DNA of 64,000 nucleotides. Origin: UBA5239 sp040394635. Its GTDB lineage: Bacteria; Verrucomicrobiota; Lentisphaeria; Victivallales; Victivallaceae. Positions 1-9,844 of the stretch are shown here, piece after piece. Each line of letters opens with the position of its first letter. Position 1 is the stretch's first letter. The stretch is taken from contig JBEBRW010000027.1 of NCBI GenBank assembly GCA_040394635.1, forward strand, positions 1 to 64,000. Reading direction: 5' to 3'. Position numbers and translations under genes: made by a program. The notes under the pieces were generated by a model. That model did no database searches, was not told where the DNA came from, and saw only the letters and a program-made list of their open reading frames with translations.

Positions 1-1547
1 AGATTGACGCGATCGGGCTGTGTTTCTCGGACGTGAAGCTGATTCGCGCCGGCGAAGAACACCCCCGGGTAATCTCGAAGAACCTGAAAGAAGATCCGGT
101 GATCCCCGGCCATGAAGCGGTTATGACCATCGTCAAGGTCGGCTCCAAGATCGATCCCAAATTCAAAGCCGGCCAGCGTTTCATCATCCAGGCCGATATT
201 TATGTGAAGGGCAAAGGTTTTGCCTACGGCTATGCCATTAACGGCGGCATGGCCCAGTACAGCGTGATCGACCAGCGCGTGCTCAATGGCGACGAAGGCT
301 GCTACCTTCTGCCGCTGGACGCGGGCACCCCGGTGGCGATCGCCGCGCTGATGGAGCCGTGGACCTGCGTGCAGGCTGCCTATATGATCGACTACCGCAC
401 CGCGCCCAAGGCCGGCGGCAAAGTTTTGATCGCGGCCGAGAGCGGCAATACCAGAATTTACGAAGCCGGCGCGCTGCTGAAAAACGCCAAAGCCGCCGAA
501 ATCAAGGCACTGAACCTGAGCGACGCCGCCGTCAAGAAGCTCTCCGACGAACTCGGCGCAGCGGTGGTGGCGATCAAGGAAATCCCTGCCGCCGAGCAGT
601 TCGACGATATTTTCATCTGCGACATGCAGAGCCGTGAATTCGGCGAGAAGATCGGCAAGCTCGGCAGCCGCGGCGCCATGATCAGCTTCATCGGCGAATA
701 CAAAAATGAAAACTGGTCGTTCGACGTGGGCAGCATCCACTACGAAGGCTGGTATTATCAGGGCGCGACCGGCAGCAATCTCTCCGCCGGTTACGGGCGC
801 AACTTCCGCACCGAACTGAAGCGCGGCGGCACCTGTTGGCTGCCCGGCGGCGCCGGCGCCATGGGCCAGATGCACACGCAGATGGCGGTGGAATCCCCGG
901 ACGGTCCCTCCAGAATCATCGTCAGCGATATGGACGACGCCCGTATCGAGAACGTGAAACGCCTGCTGGCCGATACCATCAAGGCCCGCGGCATTGAGTT
1001 CAAAACCCTGAATCCGGGCAAAATGACGCCGCAGGAATTCGAGAAAGCGCTGCACGATTTCGCGCCGGACGGCTACGATGATATCATCATGCTGGTGCCG
1101 GTGGTGCCGGTGCTGAACCAGTCCGCGTCGTTCCTGAAGACCGATGGTCTGATGAATATTTTCGCCGGGATTCCGGCCGGCAAGGAAGGCGAGCTGAACG
1201 TGAAGGGCATCGCCAACTGCGGCCAGCGCTTCATCGGTTCCAGCGGCAGCAAGACCGCGCACCTGCGCCACACGCTGGACCTGGCCGAGACCGGCAAGCT
1301 GAAACCGGTGACCGCGCTGGCGGCGATCGGCGGCATGCGCTCGCTCAAGGAAGGTCTGGAAGCGGTGATCGCGGCCAAGTTCCCGGGCAAAACGGTGATT
1401 TTCCCGAATTGTATCGATATGCCGCTGACTCCGATTACGGAGATCGGCAAGCTCGACAGTGATATTGCAGGCACTTTGGACGGCGAAGGATTTTACACCG
1501 CCGACACTGAAAAGAAACTCCTTGACAAATACTGCAGCTGTAAATAA
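1..1547 (+). CDS. Zinc-type MDR alcohol/polyol dehydrogenase (5' partial)
   Basis: The frame is open from base 3, so the gene begins upstream of the window. About 514 residues are visible. The first visible residues (IDAIGLCFSDVK) match the catalytic zinc region of medium-chain dehydrogenases, and VIPGHEAV a few dozen residues later supplies the usual GHE zinc-ligand motif. The segment around ALMEPWTCVQ matches the family's MEP..C motif. An NAD(P)-binding half follows. The protein is longer than the usual 340-380 residues, which recalls the L-sorbose-1-phosphate reductase-like subgroup, but the substrate cannot be read from the sequence. It ends 3 bases before lptD and may be cotranscribed with it. 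The GTG at base 33 is not a credible start because homology continues upstream of it. Confidence 0.8.
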   Translation, partial: IDAIGLCFSDVKLIRAGEEHPRVISKNLKEDPVIPGHEAVMTIVKVGSKIDPKFKAGQRFIIQADIYVKGKGFAYGYAINGGMAQYSVIDQRVLNGDEGCYLLPLDAGTPVAIAALMEPWTCVQAAYMIDYRTAPKAGGKVLIAAESGNTRIYEAGALLKNAKAAEIKALNLSDAAVKKLSDELGAAVVAIKEIPAAEQFDDIFICDMQSREFGEKIGKLGSRGAMISFIGEYKNENWSFDVGSIHYEGWYYQGATGSNLSAGYGRNFRTELKRGGTCWLPGGAGAMGQMHTQMAVESPDGPSRIIVSDMDDARIENVKRLLADTIKARGIEFKTLNPGKMTPQEFEKALHDFAPDGYDDIIMLVPVVPVLNQSASFLKTDGLMNIFAGIPAGKEGELNVKGIANCGQRFIGSSGSKTAHLRHTLDLAETGKLKPVTALAAIGGMRSLKEGLEAVIAAKFPGKTVIFPNCIDMPLTPITEIGKLDSDIAGTLDGEGFYTADTEKKLLDKYCSCK

Positions 1548-1550
1548 TCG

Positions 1551-4238
1551 ATGGGTATACCGGTGATATTGAAAAAGAGTCTGATCGCGGTAATCGCACT
1601 GCTGGGGGTGTGGTCCGCATACGCGCAGCTTGGGCTGGTCGGTCCCGACGAGTTCAAGGAAGACTTCGACCTCCGGCGCAATGTCACCGACCTGAGCAAT
1701 GCCCGGACCGACGAATGGACGATTGTCGGCAAGAATATCATGCTGACCGGCAATGTCTACCTGCCGTTCGGCCGGTTCCTCATCTATGCCGACAAGGCGA
1801 TTATCAATATGGAGTCGAAGGACCTGGAAGCCACCGGCAACATCCGGGTTTACCGTACCGCGACGCGTCCGGCCAAGGTAACGATCGGCGACCTGATCAA
1901 GCTGCGCAATTTCGCCGATACCAGTGTCACGATCAAGGGTTACGAGGTCGATCCGCTGGGCAACCAGAAGATTGCGATCGAGATCCAGGAGCGCGGCGAC
2001 ATGATCACCGCGGACCGGGTCAGCGGCAACCTCGAAACCGGGGCCATGGAGTTTTCGAACGTTAATCTGCGCTACAAGACGTTTGTGGCACGCGCCCCGT
2101 ATGTTATCCGCAAGCCGTCCGGCGAACTCGAGGTTCACAACGCGGAAATTTCCTCCTGCGAATACATGGCGGAGGGAAACGAGCATTACCAGATTTACCT
2201 GACCAAGGCGACCTTCAGGCCGTCGTTGCAGGATAATTTCGGACTGGAGGGCTACGAGCCGCTGCCGCGCGACCACAGCATTCTCGCTTACAACGCGGTG
2301 ATGAAGGTGTACGGGATTCCGGTGTTCTGGCTGCCGGTGTTTTACAAGCCGAAGGATGAAGCGCCGGGCTTCTTCGGAACTCAGTTCGGGTCCGACAGCG
2401 ATTTCGGTTATTTCATCAAAATGTACAAGCGGTTCGATATCTGGGACGATCCTTATATCTCCACCAAGCTCTTCGTCGACTACTACACCATGCGCGGCGT
2501 CGGATACGGCAACGAAACCGAAATCGAGCTGGAAAATTCCAAAACCTATATCAAGGGATACGGCATTTACGACTTGCGCCCGTATAACTCCAGCGACGTG
2601 GAAGAGGAACGGCTGGAGATTCCGCATTACCGTTATAATTTCGAGATGAGCAACGTCACGCATCTGACCTCCCGGATGGATTTCCGCGGGGCGTTCAATC
2701 TGAGCAGCGATTATTATTTCCGGAATGACTTCGACAGTGCGGCTTATGACGCCAACCCGGAGCCGTCGTCCTATGCGGCGCTGGAATATCAGTTTGACCG
2801 TTTCTCGACCTCGATTTATGCCAATTTCCAGGTAAACAGCTTCTATACCACCATGCAGCGCCTGCCGGAGTGGCGTTTGGATATCCCGCGCCAGGAATTG
2901 TTCTGGAACTTGTATTACCAGGGCGAAACCTCCGTTTCCAATCTGCATATGCGGTGGCGCGAATTCGACAAGGACCGCCCCATAAAAAATTCGCGCACCG
3001 GGGAAACCTACGAGGATAACTCGAACTACAATGCGTTCCGCTTCGATACCTTGCATATGTTCTACTACCCGATCAAGCTGCCGTGGCTGCATATTACGCC
3101 CCGCACGGGTTTCCGGATGACGTATTACGACCGGACGTCCAAAGGGGATGTGACCCCGGAAGATCTTGGCTTCATGAGTTATATTGACCGCGAGGATACC
3201 ACCGCGGGCGGCGACGTGGCCCACTACGATTCGCACGGCGGCAGCAAAATGCGTTTCGTGTTTGAAGTCGGGGTGGAAGCCAATACCAAGATCTACCAGG
3301 CGTGGCAGAATGTCCGCAATTCCTATTTCCAGCTCGACGGCTTGCGCCATGTCATGGAACCGTATGTCAACTACACCTACATCCCGGAGCCGACGGTCGA
3401 CCGCGACAATATTTATTACTTTGACGACGTCGACCGGATTACCCAGCAGAACTTTGTCCGCCTCGGTATGCGGCACCGTTTGCAGACCCGGCGCGGCGAT
3501 TACGGCAACGAGCAGATCTACAACTGGATGACGTTGGAAACCTATTGGGATTATCACTTCCAGAACACCGACGGGTTCAACAATGTCGGCGATTTCGTCA
3601 CCGTTTTCAACTTCATGCCGCACTCCGATATCAATATGTATTTCCTGATGTCCATCGACGCGGGCAAAAACAGCAGCCACGACACCCAGGCCACGCGCGG
3701 CAAGCGCGAGATCAACGGCAGGGACGTCAAGCGCGAGGCCGGGCGTCCCGGTATCGGCGGCGATGTGTTCAACAAACTGGAAATGGGTATCCGCTATACC
3801 CTGTTCGAAGGGTGCACCGTCAATGTCAGCTACAGTTACAACGACCCTTATCATTCGCGGCCGGCGTATTCGATGGGCAGTACGTTCTTTGAGCTCGACG
3901 GCGGCAGTACGTTCGACCGTTATTACACCAACCGGTCACAACAGATCAATTTCGGCATAACGTTGCCGTTGTCCCTGGATCATTCGCTGAGAGGCGGATT
4001 TGAGATGTCGTATGACTTCGAACAGGGTTATATCAAAGACGCGAGAATCCGGATCGTGAAGACGCTTCACTGCTGGGACGTGGCCGTGGAACTGGCCCAG
4101 GAGCGCAGCCGCAACGACGACGGGGACGCTGAAACCGATTATTCCGTCAGTGTGATGTTGTACCTGAACGGCCTGAGCGGGCCATTGAACCGGATGCAGG
4201 AATCCGCCGCCAACCGGGTGCGCGGCTACGGAGGGTAA
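1551..4238 (+). CDS. lptD: LPS-assembly protein LptD (OstA/Imp)
   Basis: This is an outer-membrane beta-barrel that inserts lipopolysaccharide into the outer leaflet. The 895-residue product has a signal peptide with a cleavage site after Ala-Tyr-Ala at residue 25. An OstA-like repeat domain follows (about residues 50-180, in the style of TADRVSGNLETG), then a long region rich in aromatic beta strands. E. coli LptD is about 784 residues, so this one is somewhat longer. There is no good Shine-Dalgarno sequence before the ATG. It is followed after 5 bases by the heptose epimerase gene, which fits a shared role in LPS. The family call is firm; no LptE partner is seen nearby. Confidence 0.85.
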   Translation: MGIPVILKKSLIAVIALLGVWSAYAQLGLVGPDEFKEDFDLRRNVTDLSNARTDEWTIVGKNIMLTGNVYLPFGRFLIYADKAIINMESKDLEATGNIRVYRTATRPAKVTIGDLIKLRNFADTSVTIKGYEVDPLGNQKIAIEIQERGDMITADRVSGNLETGAMEFSNVNLRYKTFVARAPYVIRKPSGELEVHNAEISSCEYMAEGNEHYQIYLTKATFRPSLQDNFGLEGYEPLPRDHSILAYNAVMKVYGIPVFWLPVFYKPKDEAPGFFGTQFGSDSDFGYFIKMYKRFDIWDDPYISTKLFVDYYTMRGVGYGNETEIELENSKTYIKGYGIYDLRPYNSSDVEEERLEIPHYRYNFEMSNVTHLTSRMDFRGAFNLSSDYYFRNDFDSAAYDANPEPSSYAALEYQFDRFSTSIYANFQVNSFYTTMQRLPEWRLDIPRQELFWNLYYQGETSVSNLHMRWREFDKDRPIKNSRTGETYEDNSNYNAFRFDTLHMFYYPIKLPWLHITPRTGFRMTYYDRTSKGDVTPEDLGFMSYIDREDTTAGGDVAHYDSHGGSKMRFVFEVGVEANTKIYQAWQNVRNSYFQLDGLRHVMEPYVNYTYIPEPTVDRDNIYYFDDVDRITQQNFVRLGMRHRLQTRRGDYGNEQIYNWMTLETYWDYHFQNTDGFNNVGDFVTVFNFMPHSDINMYFLMSIDAGKNSSHDTQATRGKREINGRDVKREAGRPGIGGDVFNKLEMGIRYTLFEGCTVNVSYSYNDPYHSRPAYSMGSTFFELDGGSTFDRYYTNRSQQINFGITLPLSLDHSLRGGFEMSYDFEQGYIKDARIRIVKTLHCWDVAVELAQERSRNDDGDAETDYSVSVMLYLNGLSGPLNRMQESAANRVRGYGG

Positions 4239-4243
4239 AAATT

Positions 4244-5224
4244 ATGTATATTGTGACAGGCGGGGCCGGGCTGATCGGCAGTGCTTTCATCTGGAAGCTT
4301 AACCGCGAAGGAATCACGGATATCCTGGTGGTGGACCACCTCGGTACCAGCGACAAATGGAAGAATCTGCGGGCATTGAAATTTGCCGACTATGTGGAAA
4401 AAGACGATTTCCGCAGTAAAATTTTGAATAAATCTTTTAATGCCAATCAGATCGATGCGATTGTGCATTTGGGTGCCTGCTCCTCGACCACCGAGCGCGA
4501 CGCCTCTTACCTGATCGAAAACAACGTGAATTACAGCAAAATGCTCTGCGAGTTCGCCATCGAGCGCCGTATCCGGTTCATGTATGCTTCCAGCTGCGCC
4601 ACCTACGGGGACGGCAATTTCGGTTACGACGACAATGAAGCCGAGCTGGAAATCCTGCGCCCGCTGAATATGTACGGCTACTCCAAGCAGATGTTTGACC
4701 TGTGGGTCAGGCAGCGCGGCTGGCTGGAACGGGTCACCGGGCTGAAATTTTCCAATATTTACGGTCCCAACGAGCAGCACAAAGGGGATATGCGCAGCGT
4801 GGTTTGCCGGGCTTACGAGCAGATCAGCGCGGAGAAGAAGATGCGGCTTTTCAAGTCGTACCGCGCCGACTACAAAGACGGCGAGCAGAAGCGCGACTTC
4901 CTGTACGTCAAGGATGCGGTCGACATGATGATGTTTCTGTTGAACAATTCCAAAGGCACGGGCATCTACAACATCGGCAGCGGCAAGGCGGAGACCTGGA
5001 ACGCGCTGGCCGGAGCGGTTTTCAAGGCTCTGGACGTGAAGGAGGACATCGAGTACATCGACATGCCCGAGACGCTGCGCGACCGCTATCAGTACTACAC
5101 GAAAAACGAAATGGGCAAATTAAAGAGCCTGGGATATGACAAAGAGCCCATGACGCTGAACGACGCCGTCAGCGACTATATTCGCAATTACCGGGTTCAC
5201 GACAAGTATCTCGGCGATGAATAA
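4244..5224 (+). CDS. hldD: ADP-L-glycero-D-manno-heptose 6-epimerase
   Basis: This is an extended short-chain dehydrogenase that epimerises ADP-D,D-heptose to the L,D form used in the LPS inner core. The nucleotide-binding motif GGAGLIG is at residues 6-12 and the catalytic Tyr-x3-Lys at Y144/K148. The length, 326 residues, is close to the roughly 310 of E. coli HldD. The motif SSTTERDASYLIENN and the AlaSerSer-CysAlaThrTyrGly active-site segment are typical of this subfamily. The gene starts 5 bases after lptD and its 3' end overlaps rsmB by 8 bases, so the three are probably translated from one message. Confidence 0.9.
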   Translation: MYIVTGGAGLIGSAFIWKLNREGITDILVVDHLGTSDKWKNLRALKFADYVEKDDFRSKILNKSFNANQIDAIVHLGACSSTTERDASYLIENNVNYSKMLCEFAIERRIRFMYASSCATYGDGNFGYDDNEAELEILRPLNMYGYSKQMFDLWVRQRGWLERVTGLKFSNIYGPNEQHKGDMRSVVCRAYEQISAEKKMRLFKSYRADYKDGEQKRDFLYVKDAVDMMMFLLNNSKGTGIYNIGSGKAETWNALAGAVFKALDVKEDIEYIDMPETLRDRYQYYTKNEMGKLKSLGYDKEPMTLNDAVSDYIRNYRVHDKYLGDE

Positions 5225-6464
5225 ACCCCGAAACACTGCAAGCAGAATTCTGGAAAACGCCGTATTGGGGCTGGAAAAGTGGGAGACCGGCCAGGCCAAT
5301 GTCGACGATTTTCTGAATTTCCACCTGCCCGAACCGGAGCTGCGGCGCTCGATCTCCAGTCTGCTGTTTGAATATTTCCGGCACAAGGGCATCGTCGACA
5401 AGATTCTCGATGCCCTGATTTCGACGCCCTGCAAGCCCGAATACCGGCGGATTCTCTCCGCGGCAGTCACGCAGATCCTGTATCAGGACGGCATTGCGGC
5501 CGCCAGCGCGGTCAATGTGGCGGTGGACTTCGCCAAAAGGAAATACAGCCGGCAGTCGGGGGGATTTATCAATGCCGTGCTGCGCAACGTGACCAGGATC
5601 AATCATGAAGCCTTCGAGGCCAGCTTGACCGAGGTGGAGCGGAGCGGACTGCCGGAGCTGCTTTACCGGCGCTGGCAGCAGATATTTCCGGAACACCTCG
5701 CCGGGCTCTGTGCGCTTCTGCAGCAGCGCGCCATCATGGCCTTCCGGGCGTGCCGCGCCCCACTGAGCGAGGCGGAACAGCAGGAACTCGAGGCAACTCC
5801 GATTCCCTCCGAAGGGTTTCATTTCTACCGGACCGAAAATATCGTCAAACTCCTGCAGAGCAATCAGTTGGCGACCGGGCGCATTTATATTCAGGATGCG
5901 GCTACGGCGCTGGCGCCGACACTGGCGGGCATCCGGCCGGACGACCGGGTGGCAGACCTTTGCGCCGCGCCCGGCGGCAAATCGCTGATGCTCCTGGAGC
6001 TGCTCGGCGAAAAAGGGGAACTGGTCGTGGGCGACCGCTCCGCCACGCGCCAGAAGCTCACCGCCCAGAACCTGTCGCTGCGCGGTTATCAGAACCCGAT
6101 TCTGATGCTTTCGGCGCTGGAGCCGCCTTTTGAGGACGAGAGTTTCGATGTGGTTTTCCTGGATGTGCCATGCAGCAACTCGGGGGTGTTTCACCGCCGC
6201 CCCGATGTCCTGTGGACCTATAGCGACAATAAAATCGCCGAACTTACCGAGCTGCAGATGAACATGCTCAAAGCCTGCGCCCGCTTGGTCAAGCAAGGTG
6301 GACGAATTGTTTATAGTACATGCAGTATTGAACCGGCGGAAAATTGCGAGCTGGCCAGGCGGTTTACCGTCGAGTCCCCGCTTTTCCGGCTGCACGCCGA
6401 AAAGCAGCTGATTCCGAATCCTCTCCACGACGGCGCCTATGCCGCGATTCTGGTCAAAGATTAA
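5217..6464 (+). CDS. rsmB: 16S rRNA (cytosine-C5) methyltransferase RsmB (Sun family)
   Basis: This enzyme methylates C967 of 16S rRNA using SAM. An N-terminal NusB-like helical domain (about residues 1-140) is followed by an RsmB/NOP2 methyltransferase domain. The SAM-binding motif is DLCAAPGGKS. The two cysteines of the mechanism are C319 (in VPCSNSG) and C369 (in YSTCS). The usual PCSGTG reads PCSNSG here, a mild variation that keeps the catalytic cysteine. The start overlaps hldD by 8 bases. It ends 3 bases from the convergent ABC transporter gene. Confidence 0.9.
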   Translation: MNKPRNTASRILENAVLGLEKWETGQANVDDFLNFHLPEPELRRSISSLLFEYFRHKGIVDKILDALISTPCKPEYRRILSAAVTQILYQDGIAAASAVNVAVDFAKRKYSRQSGGFINAVLRNVTRINHEAFEASLTEVERSGLPELLYRRWQQIFPEHLAGLCALLQQRAIMAFRACRAPLSEAEQQELEATPIPSEGFHFYRTENIVKLLQSNQLATGRIYIQDAATALAPTLAGIRPDDRVADLCAAPGGKSLMLLELLGEKGELVVGDRSATRQKLTAQNLSLRGYQNPILMLSALEPPFEDESFDVVFLDVPCSNSGVFHRRPDVLWTYSDNKIAELTELQMNMLKACARLVKQGGRIVYSTCSIEPAENCELARRFTVESPLFRLHAEKQLIPNPLHDGAYAAILVKD

Positions 6465-6467
6465 TGA

Positions 6468-8186
6468 TTAATTGCACTTATCCAGGTCGATGACCTGGTC
6501 GCATTTTTCCACGGTGGTCAGGCGGTGGGCGATCACGATCATCATCAGTTTGCCCTTCAACTGTTCGAGGGCCGCGACGAACGCGGCCTCGGTGGTATTG
6601 TCCAGCGCGCTGGTGGCTTCGTCGAGAATCAGCAGCTGCGGGTCACGGTAAAGCGCGCGGGCGATGCTCAACCGCTGGGCCTGGCCGCCGGAGAGGCGCA
6701 CACCGCGGTCGCCGATCATGAAATCAAGCTTGTCGGCATATTCGCCCAGCTGGGCGATTTTCAGCGCTTCCACGACTTTGGCGTCATCGATCCGCTCCGG
6801 CTCGATGCCGAAAGCGATATTGGCCCGGATGGAGTCATCCAGCAGAAATGCCTGCTGGGGGACATAGGCGATGATGTTCCGCCAGGCGGTCATGTTGTCT
6901 TCGATATTGACGCCGTCGGCCAGGATTTCGCCGCTCCGGGGCTTCAGGAGTCCGATCACCAGGTCGGCCAGCGTCGTTTTGCCACGGCCGGTTTTGCCGA
7001 CGACGGCGACGCTTTTGCGGGCGGGAATCTCGCAGGAGAAATCATGGAGAATCTCCTGTTTCCCATCGTAGCCGAAGCTTAAATTCCGAATGCTCAGCCC
7101 CTGCTCCAGGGTCAGCATTTTTCCATTGTCACTGTACTCTTCCTTGACCTGCTGGGTGTATTCCTGAAAAAGCGATTCGAAAACCGGTATGGACTGCCGC
7201 ATGATCGTGAGGTTGTAATGCATACGGCTGAAGGCCGGCAGGATTCGCGCCATGACCACGATCAACATCGACGAAGTCAGCAGTATCCGGGTATCGGAGT
7301 ACTTCAGCAGCACCATCAGCAGAAACAAAACCATGACCAGCAGCAAAGCCGCCGCTTCCAGCGTCAGGCGCGGCAGCTGCCCGAATAAATACATCTTGCC
7401 GAGGTACTTCATGCTTTCACCGGAAGCTTTGGCATAGTGTTTCAGAAAAAACTTTTCCGCGCAGACCGTTTTTATGTACTTCAAACCGGTCAGGGCGCTG
7501 AGGTTGAAGCGCCGCGCCTCGCTGTCCCACCGCACATAATCCTGCCCCCAGCGCAGATTCATGTTGCGCATCAGGTAATAGATCCCGTAGCCGACCGCCG
7601 AAATAAATGAAATCCCCACAATCGTCAGCCAGGGGATGAAGCAGAGCATGGCCGTGGCGAGAATCAGGACGACCACCATGTCGCTGGCGGCGACCATCAG
7701 CGGCAAAATGAAACCGTTGCACAACCGGTCGACCCGGTTGATGTTGGTATTCATCTCCGCCACGGAAAGAGCCAGCGCGTTGCGGTAGGGAATATGCAAA
7801 TAGATATCCAGCAGCCGGGCATACAGTTCGCCCTGTTTCCGGTACACGAAATTCGCCTGCAGCCGGATCGTGAAAAACGTGAAAGCCGTTTTCAGCAAAA
7901 ACAGCACCCAGATGAAAACGATGCCCGCGATGATGAATGACAGGTGGTTCTCGAAGCCGAGCCCGCTGTAAATCCGGCTCAGGTACTGGTTTTGCTCGAT
8001 CAGTTCCGGTTTGACGAATACCGCGATCACCGGCAGGATGCACCCGAGGCTCAGGATTTCCAGCAATGCGCCCATGATCATGGCAATGGTCACCAGAAGG
8101 ATTTTCCATTTATCCTTCGGCGAAAACAGTTGTCGGATTTTATTGACCAATGACCACATAGTTCTGTTCCAGCTAGAAAATAGCAT
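6468..8186 (-). CDS. ABC exporter, fused membrane and ATPase domains (MsbA-like)
   Basis: A half-transporter of 572 residues. The N-terminal half has about six membrane segments in an ABC type I exporter arrangement. The C-terminal ATPase has Walker A (VGKTGRGKT), signature LSGGQAQRLS, Walker B LLILDEATSALD and a switch histidine in IAHRLT. Such proteins export lipids, peptides or oligosaccharides as dimers. The neighbouring GT2 glycosyltransferase and LPS genes hint at a glycolipid substrate, but that is inference. An alternative start at 8159 (Met10) has a better-spaced ribosome site (GGAACAG) than the first Met. The gene is convergent with rsmB. Confidence 0.82.
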   Translation of the reverse strand: MLFSSWNRTMWSLVNKIRQLFSPKDKWKILLVTIAMIMGALLEILSLGCILPVIAVFVKPELIEQNQYLSRIYSGLGFENHLSFIIAGIVFIWVLFLLKTAFTFFTIRLQANFVYRKQGELYARLLDIYLHIPYRNALALSVAEMNTNINRVDRLCNGFILPLMVAASDMVVVLILATAMLCFIPWLTIVGISFISAVGYGIYYLMRNMNLRWGQDYVRWDSEARRFNLSALTGLKYIKTVCAEKFFLKHYAKASGESMKYLGKMYLFGQLPRLTLEAAALLLVMVLFLLMVLLKYSDTRILLTSSMLIVVMARILPAFSRMHYNLTIMRQSIPVFESLFQEYTQQVKEEYSDNGKMLTLEQGLSIRNLSFGYDGKQEILHDFSCEIPARKSVAVVGKTGRGKTTLADLVIGLLKPRSGEILADGVNIEDNMTAWRNIIAYVPQQAFLLDDSIRANIAFGIEPERIDDAKVVEALKIAQLGEYADKLDFMIGDRGVRLSGGQAQRLSIARALYRDPQLLILDEATSALDNTTEAAFVAALEQLKGKLMMIVIAHRLTTVEKCDQVIDLDKCN

Positions 8187-8277
8187 TCGGGACGCTGATT
8201 TTCAACTCCGGAAGAGCGGAAGCACTTGAAAAATGACCCGTCAACAGTATATTCGGTAATAACATCGGGGAAACAAT

Positions 8278-9147
8278 ATGAAGATTTCAATCGCCATGGC
8301 CGTTTACAACGGTGCCGGATATCTGGATGCACAGCTGGAAAGCCTGTTCAACCAGAGCCTCGCACCGGATGAAATCGTCGTCTGCGACGACGGTTCCGAC
8401 GACCGTACCCCGGAACTGATGGCGAAATGGCAGGCCGCCCGCCCGGGCGTCATCCAATACCACCGCAATCCCGAACGGCTCGGCACAAGCCGGAATTTCG
8501 AGAGAGCCATTTCGCTGTGCAGCGGCGATACTATTTTTCTCTCCGGTCAGGACGACGTCTGGCTGCCGGAAAAAATCCAGACCCTGATGGACCTCGTTGC
8601 CGCGATCGACGCTCCAAGCGGCGCTTTTTGCAACAGCCTGCTGGTGGACGAAAATCTGCATCCGCTGGGTATTACTTATTTTGAGGGTGTACCTGACCTG
8701 CAAAGCCTGCGTTCATTTTTGCGCGGGGTTCCGGCGGCCGGGCACGATATGGCATTTGAGGCGCGGCTCCGGGAGATCCTGCTGCCGTTTCCCGATTTGC
8801 CGGAGTGCCACGCGGCCTGGATCGGGTTGGTATTGGCCGCCCTGAACCGTTGGAAATTTACCGCGGAGCCCCTGACGCTGTCCCGCCAGCGCCACCCGGC
8901 GGAAACCAGGACTTTCGCGTGGCACGAAACCATTTACCGTGAACTGCTGGCGCGGGTGCACGAAATCGCCGATCCCACCGTACTGATGCAGTTGGAGGAC
9001 CGCCGCCGGCATACACGGGCCCGCCGCAGAATGAATATTCCGTTTTTCCGGCGGCTGCCGCTGGTCTGGCGCGAAGTCAGGAACCGCCGTTACTTCAAAT
9101 ATGGACGGGGCTGGCAGAATGTGGCTCAGGATCTTTTTCGGCGCTGA
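8278..9147 (+). CDS. Family 2 glycosyltransferase
   Basis: A 289-residue GT-A fold glycosyltransferase. The N-terminus MKISIAMAVYNG, the nucleotide-sugar motif CDDGSDDRT near residue 40 and the SGQDDVWLPEKI segment near residue 90 are typical of GT2 enzymes that build LPS or other surface glycans. No membrane span is evident, so it is probably cytosolic or peripheral; the basic C-terminus (RRRHTRARRRM) could contact lipid. It is divergent from the ABC exporter. Its last 53 bases overlap the 3' end of lolD on the other strand. Donor and acceptor cannot be inferred. Confidence 0.8.
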   Translation: MKISIAMAVYNGAGYLDAQLESLFNQSLAPDEIVVCDDGSDDRTPELMAKWQAARPGVIQYHRNPERLGTSRNFERAISLCSGDTIFLSGQDDVWLPEKIQTLMDLVAAIDAPSGAFCNSLLVDENLHPLGITYFEGVPDLQSLRSFLRGVPAAGHDMAFEARLREILLPFPDLPECHAAWIGLVLAALNRWKFTAEPLTLSRQRHPAETRTFAWHETIYRELLARVHEIADPTVLMQLEDRRRHTRARRRMNIPFFRRLPLVWREVRNRRYFKYGRGWQNVAQDLFRR

Positions 9148-9823
9148 GCTGACCGTCTTTCAGGTACAGAATATGGTTGCCAAGCTCGGCTACCGCCTGA
9201 TTGTGGGTGATCATGATGATGGTCGGCGCCGATTTTTCCTCGCGCAGTTTCTGAAAAATCTCCAGGATACCGCCGCCGGTTTTCGAGTCGAGGTTGCCGG
9301 TCGGTTCGTCCGCCAGGATCAGGTCCGGCGAATTGATCAGGGCCCGGGCGATGGCCGCGCGCTGCTGTTCGCCGCCGGATAACTCGGTGGGGCGGTGCTT
9401 GAGGCGTTCCGCCAGCCCGACTTTTTCCAGCAGTGCTTCGGCGCGGCTTCTCAGGTCGAACGAGGCGCTGCCGTTGAGCTGTCCGGCCAGCGTCACGTTT
9501 TCCAGAATCGTCAGTTCCGGCATCATGTGGTACGCCTGAAAGATGAACCCGATCCGCTTGTTGCGGAACTTGCTGGCCTGCCGGGCTCCCAGCGAATTGT
9601 AGCTGATGCCGTCGCAGACGATATCCCCGGAATCCGGCCGTTCGAGTGTGCCGAGCATGTTCAGCAAAGTCGTCTTGCCGCTGCCGGAAGCCCCGAGGAG
9701 CGAGGTCCAGCTGCCGCGCGGAATCTCCATATCCACGCCCCGCAGGACCTGAATGCCTTTTTTGCCGATATGGTATGTCTTATGCACCCCACTGGCTTTT
9801 AAAAAAATATCACTGTTTTCCAT
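9095..9823 (-). CDS. lolD: Lipoprotein-releasing ABC transporter ATPase LolD
   Basis: A 242-residue ATPase of the MacB/LolD class. It has Walker A (GASGSGKTT), signature LSGGEQQRAA, Walker B LILADEPTGNLD and the switch histidine in ITHN. With two LolC/E-type permeases it would extract mature lipoproteins from the inner membrane and hand them to LolA. It follows the two permease genes with a 21-base gap and has a GAGGA ribosome site 7 bases before its ATG. The coding 3' end overlaps the convergent glycosyltransferase gene by 53 bases, so the two transcripts would be complementary there. Confidence 0.88.
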   Translation of the reverse strand: MENSDIFLKASGVHKTYHIGKKGIQVLRGVDMEIPRGSWTSLLGASGSGKTTLLNMLGTLERPDSGDIVCDGISYNSLGARQASKFRNKRIGFIFQAYHMMPELTILENVTLAGQLNGSASFDLRSRAEALLEKVGLAERLKHRPTELSGGEQQRAAIARALINSPDLILADEPTGNLDSKTGGGILEIFQKLREEKSAPTIIMITHNQAVAELGNHILYLKDGQLSAEKDPEPHSASPVHI

Positions 9824-9844
9824 GTTTCATCCTCGGTTCAACTA

